Of a DNA stretch of 25,688 nucleotides, positions 6,512 through 15,018 are shown in pieces. Source of the stretch: Sphingomonadales bacterium UBA6174 (GTDB lineage Bacteria; Pseudomonadota; Alphaproteobacteria; Sphingomonadales; Sphingomonadaceae); NCBI GenBank assembly GCA_002422945.1, contig DITW01000001.1, forward strand, positions 3,728-29,415. The letters are read 5' to 3'. Position numbers and translations under genes: made by a program. Numbering within the stretch: the first letter of the stretch is position 1; every line of letters starts with the position of its first letter. The notes beneath the pieces are model-generated. The model was not told the origin of the DNA. It searched no databases and was given only the letters and a program-made list of their open reading frames with translations.

Positions 6512-7438
6512 TCAGAAACCGACCTTGTCGCCGCCTTTGAGGGATAGAATGTTGCGTGCCTCATCCGGGGTCGCGACTTCCAGACCAAGCCCCTCGATGA
6601 TCTGGCGGACACGTTGCACCTGTGCGGCATTGGTCGGGGCGAGCACGCCCTTATCGAGCCAGAGATTATCCTCCAGACCAACGCGCACATGGCCGCCCAG
6701 CGCCGCCGCCTGCGCCGCGACTTGCATTTGTCCGCGCCCTGCAGCGAGCACAGACCAGCGGTAATGTTCGCCGAACAAGCGATCCGCCGTACGCTTCATG
6801 TGCATGACTTCCTCAGGGTGCGCGCCGATGCCGCCGAGCAGGCCGAAACAGGTCTGGATGAACAGCGGGGCCTGCACCAACCCCTCCTGCCAGAAATAAT
6901 GAAGATTATGCAGATGAGACGTATCATAGCATTCGAACTCGTAGCGCGCGCCAGTCTTGTTCAGCGTCTCCAGCGCGTAACGAATGTCCTTGAAGCTGTT
7001 GCGGAAAACGAGGTCGTGCGACCCTTCAAGCATCGCTGGTTCCCAGTCATGCTTAAACTCTTTATATCGCTTGAGCATCGGGAACAGGCCAAAATTCATC
7101 GAGCCCATGTTGAGGCTTGCGACTTCTGGCTGCCAGACTTCCGCCGGACGGACGCGTTCCTCCACCGACATATAAGGCGAGCCGCCAGTGGTGAGGTTGA
7201 TCACCACATTGCTCGATTGTTTGATGACTTTGAGAAAAGGTTCGAACGCTTCCGGGCTTTGGTCCGGGCGCCCATCCAACGGGTTGCGGGCATGCAAATG
7301 CACGATCGCGGCTCCTGCTTCCGCCGCCCCAAGCGCCGATTCGGCGATTTCAGCCGGTGTAACCGGCAGATAAGGAGACATGGACGGGGTGTGTATCGAC
7401 CCTGTGATGGCGCAGCTGATGATGACTTTCTGGGGCAT
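6512..7438 (-). CDS. Beta-keto acid cleavage enzyme (BKACE, DUF849)
   Basis: A 308-residue DUF849 TIM-barrel protein. Family members use a zinc ion to condense a beta-keto acid with acetyl-CoA and split it into acetoacetate and a new acyl-CoA, as 3-keto-5-aminohexanoate cleavage enzyme does. The zinc site is visible as H47 and H49 in IVHLHARNP and E256 in VGLEDN; TTGGSPYMSVEERVRP and CFGLLGGIGAHPEE are other family blocks. ATG at 7438 is chosen because TTGAGG precedes it by six bases, while the longer frame has no ribosome site. Its place between a SnoaL-like protein and the methyltransferase suggests that the pathway yields a beta-keto acid that is thiolysed to feed central metabolism. The specific substrate is not readable. 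Confidence 0.88.
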   Translation of the reverse strand: MPQKVIISCAITGSIHTPSMSPYLPVTPAEIAESALGAAEAGAAIVHLHARNPLDGRPDQSPEAFEPFLKVIKQSSNVVINLTTGGSPYMSVEERVRPAEVWQPEVASLNMGSMNFGLFPMLKRYKEFKHDWEPAMLEGSHDLVFRNSFKDIRYALETLNKTGARYEFECYDTSHLHNLHYFWQEGLVQAPLFIQTCFGLLGGIGAHPEEVMHMKRTADRLFGEHYRWSVLAAGRGQMQVAAQAAALGGHVRVGLEDNLWLDKGVLAPTNAAQVQRVRQIIEGLGLEVATPDEARNILSLKGGDKVGF

Positions 7439-7570
7439 ATTGATCCTCAAATGCTGACGTGTCCTGTACAGCATGGGAAAGCGCGGCTGACCCGGCTCAA
7501 CCCGCGCGCGTACCTGTGAATGACGACAGGGCGCCTTGGCATTGGCGCCGATATGGACGGGCCGCTCGTT
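7439..7570 (-). other. 132-bp intra-operon gap with a GGCGCC hairpin
   Basis: Between SnoaL-like gene 3 and the BKACE gene. Two GGCGCC hexamers around an eight-base loop (about 7530-7552) could fold in the transcript and partly end or stabilise it. No frame or promoter is convincing. Confidence 0.3.
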
Positions 7571-7996
7571 TTAATAATGCCGGTAAGTTGAGGCTGGCCA
7601 AAGAAACCGGCTCGTGTCTGCGCTGCCATAATCGGGGTCGAGATAGACATGCATGCGGGAGATGAGACCATCCCGGAGTTCGAAGATACTCGAAAAGCGG
7701 CCCCCGGGTGTCTTGCCGCCCTCCCATTCGGTGCCATCGTGCAGACGCCCGGCGGTGGTGCCCTCGACGGCAACGCGATTGCCCTCTACGATGAATTGCA
7801 GCCCATCAATATCGTGTTGGAGCGATTCAACCGCCGTGAGAAGGCCGCTTATCAGGTCGGAGAATGTAGATTTCCCTTTAGAAATGCCAAATTTGGGAAA
7901 GTAAAATTGCGCATCTTCGGTAAAAAGATCGAGCAAATCTTCCCGGCCTCCGTCAAGACGAATATAATATTCTTTGACTGTTTCCTTGGCGTCCAT
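7571..7996 (-). CDS. SnoaL/NTF2-like protein 3
   Basis: A 141-residue NTF2-fold protein. ATG at 7996 follows AGAGG by seven bases; the open frame extends upstream into the dioxygenase gene but has no start signal there. Family features are the first helix MDAKETVKEYYIRLDGGREDLLD, split here as MDAKETVKEYYIRL then DGGREDLLD, the segment LFTEDAQFYFPKFGISKGKS, and the end pattern SSIFELRDGLISRMHVYLDPDY. It begins 35 bp after the dioxygenase stop and is followed by 132 bp before the BKACE gene, so it is in the main operon. Isomerase, cyclase or hydratase action on a ring-cleavage intermediate would fit, but no residue set proves it. Confidence 0.82.
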   Translation of the reverse strand: MDAKETVKEYYIRLDGGREDLLDLFTEDAQFYFPKFGISKGKSTFSDLISGLLTAVESLQHDIDGLQFIVEGNRVAVEGTTAGRLHDGTEWEGGKTPGGRFSSIFELRDGLISRMHVYLDPDYGSADTSRFLWPASTYRHY

Positions 7997-8031
7997 CTCA
8001 ATACCTCTATTATATGTTCTGGCTATTTTTT

Positions 8032-8964
8032 TCAAACAAAGGAGGCCGGTGCCGGTGGACCCCATTGATGACCCAACATGGTGTCGAGGTCGGTGATTTC
8101 TGGCGGCGTGGCGGACGTGAATATATCGCCATCCGTCCAATGTTCGACCCGATTGCCGAAGGGGTCTAGCCAATAATCGAACACCTGGCTGCCGAGAATA
8201 TGGCGGCCGACGCCCCAATTATGTTCATAACCCTTGGCCTGCAGGTGGTCATGCCCGACCATCAGGCTATCCACGTCGGCGACTTCGAATGCCGCATGAT
8301 GGAATTGTGCGGATTTACCGGGGACCGATGCAAAATTGAGCGTGTGATGGTCGGCGGGCAGATCGCCACGATCGCAACGGATGAAAAGCGCGGCCTGGTT
8401 GCCATCAGGGGCGCGCACCTCATGCGAGATAAGAAGAGCGAAGCGTTCTTGCCACCATGACCAAGTGGCCGGTAGATCGTTCACCAGACAAACAAGATGG
8501 CCGAGCCTGACCACATCCGCTGCGCCTGGCCGCACGCGCTTGGCGGCGGACTGTCGAGGCCGTTGCGTCGCAAAATTCCAAAGCGTGTTATCGTCGCCAG
8601 CTTTTTTGTCGGCTGGAGATTGTCCTGCAATGACATCCACCACAAAGCCGTTGGGATCGATCAGGCGAACCATATGACCACCGCCGGGGGCGTCTAGCGG
8701 CTCAACGCGCGCGGATTCCGCCGCGGCGAGTTTTTCGAGATCGCTTACAGAACTGGCCCGCAGGGCAACGCCTCGAAACCCTGTCTCGCCCAATTCTGTC
8801 ACATGAATGAAGGGGGATGAACCCGATCCGCGCATGCGCAATATACTGTCGGTGCTCTGCTCGGCATCGATGAGGCCGAAATCAAGCAGGAACGCACGCA
8901 TACGGGCAAGATCAGGTGCGCCGAAGCGCACATAAGCGATATCCTCTACTTTAATGATGCTCAT
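8032..8964 (-). CDS. Type I extradiol ring-cleavage dioxygenase-like VOC protein
   Basis: A 310-residue two-module vicinal-oxygen-chelate protein. The N-terminal module (about 5-115) is degenerate, as in BphC-type enzymes. The C-terminal module carries a complete candidate active site: H156 (RLGHLVCLV), H222 (FHHAAFEV) and E274 (GNRVEHWTDG) as iron ligands, with H207, H255 and Y264 at the spacings of the acid-base residues of 2,3-dihydroxybiphenyl dioxygenase. This argues for a working Fe(II) meta-cleavage enzyme acting on a catechol or similar diol, rather than a glyoxalase relative. The next gene downstream is SnoaL-like 3; the FAH-family gene lies 38 bp upstream. Together with the flavin hydroxylase it forms a hydroxylate-then-cleave pair. 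The substrate is not known. Confidence 0.88.
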   Translation of the reverse strand: MSIIKVEDIAYVRFGAPDLARMRAFLLDFGLIDAEQSTDSILRMRGSGSSPFIHVTELGETGFRGVALRASSVSDLEKLAAAESARVEPLDAPGGGHMVRLIDPNGFVVDVIAGQSPADKKAGDDNTLWNFATQRPRQSAAKRVRPGAADVVRLGHLVCLVNDLPATWSWWQERFALLISHEVRAPDGNQAALFIRCDRGDLPADHHTLNFASVPGKSAQFHHAAFEVADVDSLMVGHDHLQAKGYEHNWGVGRHILGSQVFDYWLDPFGNRVEHWTDGDIFTSATPPEITDLDTMLGHQWGPPAPASFV

Positions 8965-9001
8965 TGCTTCACCCTTCGCCGTCTATTGCAACTGTCGACA
9001 T

Positions 9002-9856
9002 TCAGCGTTGTTCATTGACGAAGCTGTTCTCAATCGCCCCGAGATCCTCGATCTCGCACCGGACGACATCGCCCGCCTTGAGAATCTGTTGGGGGGTCAT
9101 GGCCCAGCCCACGCCTGCCGGCGTGCCGGTGTAGATAATATCGCCGGGTTCAAGCGTCATCGCTTTGCTCAGATGCGCAATTTGGTCCCATACATTGAAG
9201 ACAAGATGGCGGGTATTCGATGATTGCCTGATATCGCCATTCACCGTGCAGGTGATGGCGAGGCGATGCGGGTCTCCCACCTCGTCGGCGGTGGTAATCC
9301 AAGGACCGAACGGACCATGGGTGTCGAATGATTTGCCGATCATCCATTGTGGCGTTGCAAGTTGCCAGTCGCGCACCGAAACGTCATTGCCGACGCAATA
9401 GCCGAAGACATGGTTGGGTGCGTCTTCGCGGCTGATATGGCGTCCGCCCTTGCCGATGACAGCCACGAGTTCGACTTCATAATCGACCTTGTCGGAGGCC
9501 ACCGGAATCTGCACCGGGTCGAAAGGCGCATGCACGGTGTTGGCATATTTCGTGAACCACACTTGTTGCTCGGGCGTGGGTAGTCCCGACTCCGCAATAT
9601 GGTCTGCATAGTTGAGGCCGATCGCCAGAATTTTTCCGGGACGCTGTACCGGGGCCTGCAAATGAACCTCTTTAAGCGGTAGAGCGCCAATGGCCTTGTT
9701 GGCGCATTGCTCCAGACTGGGCCGCAATGCAGGCCAATTGGCAATGAGCGCGGACATATCACCCGTGACGAGCGCCGAAGGAACCGGCACAATCTTGTCG
9801 CCAATAACGATCCCAAGATGTGACTGATTGTCATGCACATAGGCAGCAATTTTCAT
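9002..9856 (-). CDS. Fumarylacetoacetate hydrolase (FAH) family protein
   Basis: A 284-residue FAH-fold enzyme. The group includes fumarylpyruvate hydrolase, acylpyruvases, and 2-hydroxyhepta-2,4-diene-1,7-dioate isomerase, all acting on diketo acids from ring cleavage. Metal ligands are seen as E127 and E129 in DYEVEL and D158 in GND, with the family blocks AIGLNYADH (78-86), KSFDTHGPFGPW (175-186) and TGTPAGVG (243-250). ATG at 9856 is taken because AAGGA precedes it by seven bases; it leaves a ten-base gap to the SDR stop, where the longer frame would overlap that gene. It likely handles the product of the VOC dioxygenase, by C-C hydrolysis, isomerisation or hydration. Confidence 0.9.
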   Translation of the reverse strand: MKIAAYVHDNQSHLGIVIGDKIVPVPSALVTGDMSALIANWPALRPSLEQCANKAIGALPLKEVHLQAPVQRPGKILAIGLNYADHIAESGLPTPEQQVWFTKYANTVHAPFDPVQIPVASDKVDYEVELVAVIGKGGRHISREDAPNHVFGYCVGNDVSVRDWQLATPQWMIGKSFDTHGPFGPWITTADEVGDPHRLAITCTVNGDIRQSSNTRHLVFNVWDQIAHLSKAMTLEPGDIIYTGTPAGVGWAMTPQQILKAGDVVRCEIEDLGAIENSFVNEQR

Positions 9857-9866
9857 GTTCTGATCC

Positions 9867-10532
9867 TTAGACGCGGCCAGCCACTGGAATGATGGCACCG
9901 TTGATATCTTTGGCCTCATCCGAGCAGAGGAAGCACATTATATTTGCGAGCGATTGCCGAGATACCCAACGACTATGGTCGGCATCGGGCATCGCTGCAC
10001 GGCTGGCCGGCGTGTCAATGATGCTCGGGGCCACCCCATTCACATTGATGCCATGGTCGCGCAGTTCGGCTGCGAGCGATTCAGTCAGCCGCATGACGCT
10101 ACTTTTTGCCGCGCAATAAGCGCCCATTTCGCCTTTACCGGTGAAGGCGGAAATGGCGCCGACGGTGACAATGCTGCCACGTTTCCTTGCGATCATCGGC
10201 GGGACAATGTGACGCACCACATTGCGCAGTGTGTCGACATTGCTTTTGAACATGCCTGCCCATTCGTCATCCTCAATGGCATAAGAGGATGTGCCGCAGG
10301 TAAAGCCGCCAGCAATATGCAGGAGCGCATCGACCTCGATACCGGCCAGTGCTTTTGCGGTGGCGGCCGGATCGGTCAGATCGACGCCAATCCATTGTGC
10401 ATCCCGGTGACTGTCATCTGCTTCTATATCGACGAGAATCAGACGGGCACCCAGATCACACGCCACATCGGCGGCAATCGTGCCAAGGGCACCTCTAGCG
10501 CCGGTGATGAGGATCGTTTTTCCATCAAGCAT
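9867..10532 (-). CDS. Short-chain dehydrogenase/reductase (SDR)
   Basis: A 221-residue classical SDR, slightly shorter than the usual 250. It has the cofactor motif TGARGALG (10-17), D35 at the end of the second strand (VDIE) favouring NAD(H), the structural N98 (SNVD), catalytic S128 (GAIS), and Y139/K143 in YCAAK. The start ATG lies four bases after the hydroxylase stop codon and the stop is ten bases before the FAH start, so all three are co-transcribed. In a ring-degradation operon it would oxidise or reduce a hydroxy/keto group, for example a dihydrodiol or side-chain alcohol. Which one is open. Confidence 0.92.
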   Translation of the reverse strand: MLDGKTILITGARGALGTIAADVACDLGARLILVDIEADDSHRDAQWIGVDLTDPAATAKALAGIEVDALLHIAGGFTCGTSSYAIEDDEWAGMFKSNVDTLRNVVRHIVPPMIARKRGSIVTVGAISAFTGKGEMGAYCAAKSSVMRLTESLAAELRDHGINVNGVAPSIIDTPASRAAMPDADHSRWVSRQSLANIMCFLCSDEAKDINGAIIPVAGRV

Positions 10533-10536
10533 AGGA

Positions 10537-12237
10537 TTATTGCCCTTCTTGCGATGCAGTCAGGCGTGACACGTCGGCGTGGATCTTCTTGTCTTTATCG
10601 GTGTTCTGCGATGTGCAGAAGCCCGCGACCGTCTTGAGAACTTGCCCGCAATCCAATGGAGTGAGATCGCCGCGCCATGCGATATGCTGGTCCGGTCGCA
10701 CGAGAATGAGGGGGTAATCCATCACCCGCTTTACGGCCTCTCCCTGGGGGCGCAGAATTTTCAGCGGGATACGGGCTTCTGCTGCGGCCTTTTCGAAGGC
10801 GGAGACATCATGTTCACCCATGACGATCAAGGTGAAATAAAGGCCGAGGTGATCGTGCAGTGCTGAGCCGTCATCCAGAAACACGCTTGGCAAGCGTGCG
10901 CCGGGCCATGTCGCGCCTTCATAAATGAGCGGGTCGACCGGCGTGGCATTGTCGTCGCTGAAGATGACGGGGGAGTGATCATAGCGATAGCCAAGTTCGA
11001 CCCCCCAGCTTTCGTTCTCGGCATTGCCGAGCTTTTCGATCCGCTGTGCCGCTGCAATGCGGCGTTGTTCGACGTCCGGGCTGTCGTCCTCCAGATCGCC
11101 GCTATCCATATAGACATCGCCAATGGCGATGCGGACGCCCATATGCCGCTTGGATGCGTTCAGGCAATTCCAGGCGACAGGGCGACGTTCTTGGTCATAG
11201 GCTTCCAGAAGATGCGGTCCTCCCCAGCCATTGATCATCGCGGCGAGTACCCAACCCAACCCGGCAGCATCGGCTATGCCGGAATTCATCCCATAGCCGC
11301 CAGTCGGCACATATTGGTGCGCGGCATCGCCGGCAATTGCGACCCGTCCGCTGACATATTGCTGGGCAACGACAAAATGCGCGCCCCAAGGATTGGCTTG
11401 AAGAATTTCATAGTCGAACTTGCGGCCAACCCAGCTTTCTAGCACGCCTTCAGGCGTCATCTGGCTTTCGTCCATGCCCGGCAAAATCCAAGCTTGAAGC
11501 GTCCAGATATCGACATCATTCTGGGCAATGAGGCTGCCAAAGGCATTTTGGTAATGCCAGGTTTTGCCCCAGCGCTGCAATAAGGCGCGATCTTCCGAGC
11601 GGAAATGGACCATGAACGCGCGGGCAAATTCGAATTGGCCATCAAGATTGATGCCGAGTTCCGCGCGCACCTTGCTGCCGCCGCCATCGCAGCCGGCCAG
11701 ATAGGCGGAACGGATCACCAAGGTCTCGCCCGAGGGGGAGACCACTTCCGAAGTGACGCCATTTTCATCTTGCGACACGATGCGCGAAAAACGCGTCCCG
11801 AACCGAACGTCAATCAAAGGATTGGCATCAATCGCCGCTTTCAAGACAGGCTCAATCACGACCTGACTCACGCGAAGAGGGGGCTCAACCGGCTGTTGTC
11901 CGTTATTATCCTTACGAATTCTCTGACCGAATTCGTTCGGCGTTTCATAACGGAACCTGTGGAGTTCATGGCCGACAAGCGAGGTGATCCACGACACGTC
12001 GAATGGATTTTCAGCAGAGACACCCGCTGCCCGAAGGTTGTTGACGATACCGAGCCTGCGAAAGAGCTCCATGCTCCGACCGTTGGTGATATCCATTTTC
12101 GGATGGCGGGTTGTTTCCGGATTTTTTTCGACAAGCAGCGTCCGGATACCATAACGCGCAAGTTCCAGGGCCAATGTCATCCCGACCGGCCCACCGCCCG
12201 AGATAAGAACCGGAACATCGGTGATATTTGCCTTCAT
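10537..12237 (-). CDS. FAD-dependent aromatic hydroxylase (phenol hydroxylase/MhpA/TfdB type)
   Basis: A 566-residue group A flavoprotein monooxygenase, first gene of the minus-strand operon. The FAD-binding GGGPVG is at 14-19, the CDG motif of the NADPH/FAD fold at 183-185, and the FAD ribityl motif GDAAHQYVPTGGYGMN at 303-318. The C-terminal third (about 430-550) has the length of the thioredoxin-like dimer domain of phenol hydroxylase-type enzymes. Such enzymes add one oxygen to a phenolic ring using NAD(P)H, often making the diol cleaved by an extradiol dioxygenase, and one lies two genes downstream. GGAGGGAAGGA precedes the ATG. A promoter with an operator against its -10 lies 60-105 bp upstream, so this operon is probably repressed until an inducer is present. 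Confidence 0.93.
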   Translation of the reverse strand: MKANITDVPVLISGGGPVGMTLALELARYGIRTLLVEKNPETTRHPKMDITNGRSMELFRRLGIVNNLRAAGVSAENPFDVSWITSLVGHELHRFRYETPNEFGQRIRKDNNGQQPVEPPLRVSQVVIEPVLKAAIDANPLIDVRFGTRFSRIVSQDENGVTSEVVSPSGETLVIRSAYLAGCDGGGSKVRAELGINLDGQFEFARAFMVHFRSEDRALLQRWGKTWHYQNAFGSLIAQNDVDIWTLQAWILPGMDESQMTPEGVLESWVGRKFDYEILQANPWGAHFVVAQQYVSGRVAIAGDAAHQYVPTGGYGMNSGIADAAGLGWVLAAMINGWGGPHLLEAYDQERRPVAWNCLNASKRHMGVRIAIGDVYMDSGDLEDDSPDVEQRRIAAAQRIEKLGNAENESWGVELGYRYDHSPVIFSDDNATPVDPLIYEGATWPGARLPSVFLDDGSALHDHLGLYFTLIVMGEHDVSAFEKAAAEARIPLKILRPQGEAVKRVMDYPLILVRPDQHIAWRGDLTPLDCGQVLKTVAGFCTSQNTDKDKKIHADVSRLTASQEGQ

Positions 12238-12297
12238 GCGTATCCTTCCCTCCGCCCGATTTTATATGGGCTGTTTTAGAATCGATGGTTAAGATTC

Positions 12298-12342
12298 GAA
12301 CCAGATGGTTCACTAATATCTCGGCCTATATAGATGCGTCAA
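12298..12342 (-). promoter_or_regulatory. Promoter and operator of the hydroxylase operon
   Basis: On the minus strand TTGACG (12342-12337), a 17-bp spacer and ATATTA (12319-12314) form a sigma-70-like promoter. Two bases downstream lies the best copy of the cluster dyad, GAACCAGATGGTTC (12298-12311), where a bound protein would cover the transcription start. This predicts repression. Confidence 0.6.
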
Positions 12343-12970
12343 GCGGGGACCTAAAAATCCCGATATTTCTTGGTGCGGGGTGAAGAAAAATATAAATTCG
12401 TGCAGGATTCGATTTTATAAATATATGTAAATATCGTATACATAGCTATGTAATCAATAAAAAATGATGATTTGAGCACAAGGGGATGCTTTATGTTTTT
12501 ATATAATTTTTTAAAAATTTATATTTATTCAAATATTGGAAGTTTTATATGGATATAAGGTGTAAATAACATAATAATATGTATATTATTTATATGTGTT
12601 CGATATATTTTAATGATGCACCTCGCTCGAGATTCGATGCGGCGCATTTCAAATTCACCCTTTGCCCGGCAGGCTTACGCGCAGAATCTGGTCGTGTTTC
12701 TGCCGACAGAGTGTCTAATTGTAAAATTTATGTATTTAAATAAATATGTTAACATATTTATTCGCCCTGAAGCACAAGAGGCTTGCCGATTGTTATAAGG
12801 CGGTTAGATACGAGTAGTTGGCCGAGATGTGTGTCTGCACCAGAAGCGAAGATGTCGAGTGTGTTTGTCAGGCGCACATCGCCTGCTTGACCTGGTGAAA
12901 TCAGATCTTCAATTGCCTATTATTTTATAAGGCATTGGGCCGGCTCAGCGGACCTGGGTGCAAAATAAAC
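12343..12970. other. Long AT-rich divergent intergenic region
   Basis: Over 600 bp between the divergent hydroxylase operon and the amidohydrolase. About 12380-12620 is extremely AT-rich with runs of A and T, unlike the flanking genes. From 12620 it returns to ordinary composition but shows no supported gene; a 61-codon plus frame at 12613 has no ribosome site or family. TTATAAGGC, which serves as the -10 region of tetR, occurs at 12793 and 12926. The segment may hold several promoters or nucleoid-protein sites. Confidence 0.45.
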
Positions 12971-12984
12971 GGACCATGTGGTTC
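12971..12984 (+). promoter_or_regulatory. Operator-like dyad upstream of the amidohydrolase
   Basis: GGACCATGTGGTTC matches the cluster motif with one arm mismatch. It lies 103 bp before the GTG start. A TTGACA at 12993-12998 follows it, but I find no good -10 at the right distance, so the exact promoter is unresolved. Confidence 0.5.
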
Positions 12985-13086
12985 ATTTTGTATTGACATG
13001 GGTTGCATCGCGCGGCACCTTCCTACGGCAATATAGCTAAGCCATGCAGTGAAGCTAGTTGGTTTAATTTACGTAGGAGAGAGCAA

Positions 13087-14814
13087 GTGACTCAGGGCTT
13101 CGAATATGATCTCGTGATTCGCGGTGGCCGGGTGATCGACGGGACGCGGATGCCTTCGTTCATCGGCGACGTCGCGATTAAGGATGGCAAGATCGCCGAC
13201 GTCGGCAGCGTGCTCGGCAAGGGACGCGAGGAAATCGATGCCAAAGGGTTGATTGTCGCTCCTGGCTTCGTTGATAATCATACGCATTATGATGCACAGT
13301 TGAGTTGGGATCCTTATGCCTCGCAGTCCTGCTGGCATGGCATCACCACTGTGGTGATCAGCCTGTGCGGTTTTGGTTTTGCGCCTTGTCGTCCGGAAGA
13401 TCGCGAACGCGCGATGCGTCGAATGACCCGGGTGGAGGCGATACCTTATGAATCGATGAAGCTCGGCATGCGCTGGGATTGGGAAACGCAGGGCGAATTC
13501 CTGCAGTCTTTCGAGCGCGCCGGCATCGGCGTCAACGTAGCGGCCTATATTCCGCATAGTGCGATCCGTGCTTATGTACTCGGTGATGAGGACAATAAGC
13601 GCACGGAAGTGACGCCAGATGAAATGGAGCAGATGAAAGAGCTCGTGCGCGATGGCTATCGGGCGGGTGCCTTGGGCCTCTCCACGGATAAAAATCTGAT
13701 CGACCGCGACTTTGACGGCGGCATGCTCCCGAGCACCATTGCGAGCATGGAAGAGATCGAAGAGTTGGTTTCCGTGGCGCGTGAATTCAATGTGGGGTCA
13801 GTGGAGATCACCCCGCCCAATATGCATATCGGCGACGAAGAAATTGCGCTTCTCAAGAGGATGGCGGAAGTCTCCGGGCGTCCTGTGATCCACAATACGC
13901 TGATTGAGTCGGCGCATATGCCGGGGGCGTGGAAGCGTTCGCTCGATCTGATCGAAGAGGCCAATAAGGAATATCGTATTTATGCCACTGCGGTCTGCCA
14001 CGGGATCGGCTCGCTCTTCAATCTGCTCGAATATAATCTGTTCGACGATATGCCGGCTTGGAATGAGGCGCTGGCCTGCCCGATTGAACAGCGGATCGAG
14101 AATCTGAAAAATCCCGAAGTCCGTCGCAAGCTGGAGCATGATGTCGAGCATTATTTGAACCGGGTATGGTCAGGTCGCTGGACTCACATGAAAGTGAATG
14201 AAAGCGAGCAATCGAAATATGTCGGCAGATATATCAGCGAGATTGCGGAATCTGAAGGCAAGTCACCGCTAGATGCATTTTGCGATATCGCCGTTGCTGA
14301 AGAATTGCGGACGATGTTCTATATTGAGGATCAGATCAATTCGGATGACGAGGCAAATAAGCAGATCGTCGCCAACCCTTATGTGATCCCCGGCGCTTCA
14401 GATGGCGGTGCGCATACGCAGTTCCTCTCGATGGGCAAATATCCGACGGTGATGCTGGCGCAGTGGGTGCGTGACGAAAAGGTCATGAGCCTTGAAGAAG
14501 CGCATTGGCGTCTGTCCTATATGGCCGCCTCCTCCATCGGATTGGAAGGCGTCGGCACGCTTGAACGCGGCATGCCTGCCGATATCGTTGTCTATGATTT
14601 GGAGAAACTCGCGGTCACTCCCGATCAGCCTTATTATGAAACGATCCTCGGCGGCGGTAAGCGACTGGTTGAAAAGGCCACCGGCTATCGTTGGATTCTC
14701 GTGAACGGGAAGGTTACCTTCATTGACGGCGAATGCACGGGCAATTTGCCGGGCCGCATTTTGCGCACCTCGGCCTATCAGCCGGAGGAAGTGCTGCTCG
14801 AAGCGGCAGAATGA
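13087..14814 (+). CDS. D-aminoacylase-type amidohydrolase
   Basis: A 575-residue metal-dependent hydrolase of the N-acyl-D-amino-acid deacylase branch of the amidohydrolase superfamily. GTG at 13087 is chosen because AGGAG precedes it by seven bases; the frame extends to a TTG at 13003 with no ribosome site. The N-terminal composite strand domain (RGGRVIDGTRMPSFIGDVAI) leads to H65-T-H67-Y-D69 in APGFVDNHTHYDAQ, the TTVV-containing turn with C94, H269 in the later barrel, and D439 in GASDGGAH. The C-terminal part again joins the small strand domain (GMPADIVVYD). These are the family's metal and catalytic positions. The native substrate may be an amide, imide or cyclic group of the imported compound; family members act on varied bonds, so acyl-amino acid specificity should not be assumed. 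It is the first plus-strand gene, downstream of an operator dyad. Confidence 0.88.
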   Translation: MTQGFEYDLVIRGGRVIDGTRMPSFIGDVAIKDGKIADVGSVLGKGREEIDAKGLIVAPGFVDNHTHYDAQLSWDPYASQSCWHGITTVVISLCGFGFAPCRPEDRERAMRRMTRVEAIPYESMKLGMRWDWETQGEFLQSFERAGIGVNVAAYIPHSAIRAYVLGDEDNKRTEVTPDEMEQMKELVRDGYRAGALGLSTDKNLIDRDFDGGMLPSTIASMEEIEELVSVAREFNVGSVEITPPNMHIGDEEIALLKRMAEVSGRPVIHNTLIESAHMPGAWKRSLDLIEEANKEYRIYATAVCHGIGSLFNLLEYNLFDDMPAWNEALACPIEQRIENLKNPEVRRKLEHDVEHYLNRVWSGRWTHMKVNESEQSKYVGRYISEIAESEGKSPLDAFCDIAVAEELRTMFYIEDQINSDDEANKQIVANPYVIPGASDGGAHTQFLSMGKYPTVMLAQWVRDEKVMSLEEAHWRLSYMAASSIGLEGVGTLERGMPADIVVYDLEKLAVTPDQPYYETILGGGKRLVEKATGYRWILVNGKVTFIDGECTGNLPGRILRTSAYQPEEVLLEAAE

Positions 14815-14819
14815 CTCGC

Positions 14820-14851
14820 TGGCCCTGCCTGTCATATGACATGCAGGGCCA
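14820..14851 (+). terminator. 32-bp near-perfect inverted repeat after the amidohydrolase
   Basis: TGGCCCTGC pairs with GCAGGGCCA and the inner TGTCA with TGACA, with a single C/T mismatch, starting six bases after the stop codon. It should form a very stable hairpin on either strand. There is no T tract, so termination may be Rho-linked, or it may protect the 3' end. Confidence 0.55.
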
Positions 14852-15006
14852 TATGCTCACATGAAATATTCATGAATAAATAATGTATATATGCAGCATA
14901 TTATTACCATAAACATAATATATTATCTAAATTGTTGTATGTACGTGTTTAAAATAGATACAGATATAAATAAATATTTCGATAATATCTAAGTTTATTG
15001 ATACGT
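14852..15006. other. AT-rich leader of the P450 gene with a dyad
   Basis: About 150 bp of very AT-rich DNA between the hairpin and the P450 ribosome site. It includes the perfect dyad CATGAA-ATA-TTCATG at 14860-14874. No copy of the ACCA-NN-YGGT motif is seen, so the P450 may follow another regulator or be constitutively read. Confidence 0.4.
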
Positions 15007-15018
15007 GGGAGGATGGTA

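Noticed and set aside
6614..7519. A 301-codon plus-strand open frame
   Set aside because: It lies entirely antisense to the BKACE gene, has no ribosome site or family pattern, and is rich in His/Arg as expected of a shadow of a GC-rich gene.
9954..10637. A 227-codon plus-strand open frame
   Set aside because: Antisense to the SDR and hydroxylase genes, both of which have full motif sets.
12613..12798. A 61-codon plus-strand frame in the divergent region
   Set aside because: No ribosome site, no domain, and composition unlike the neighbouring genes.
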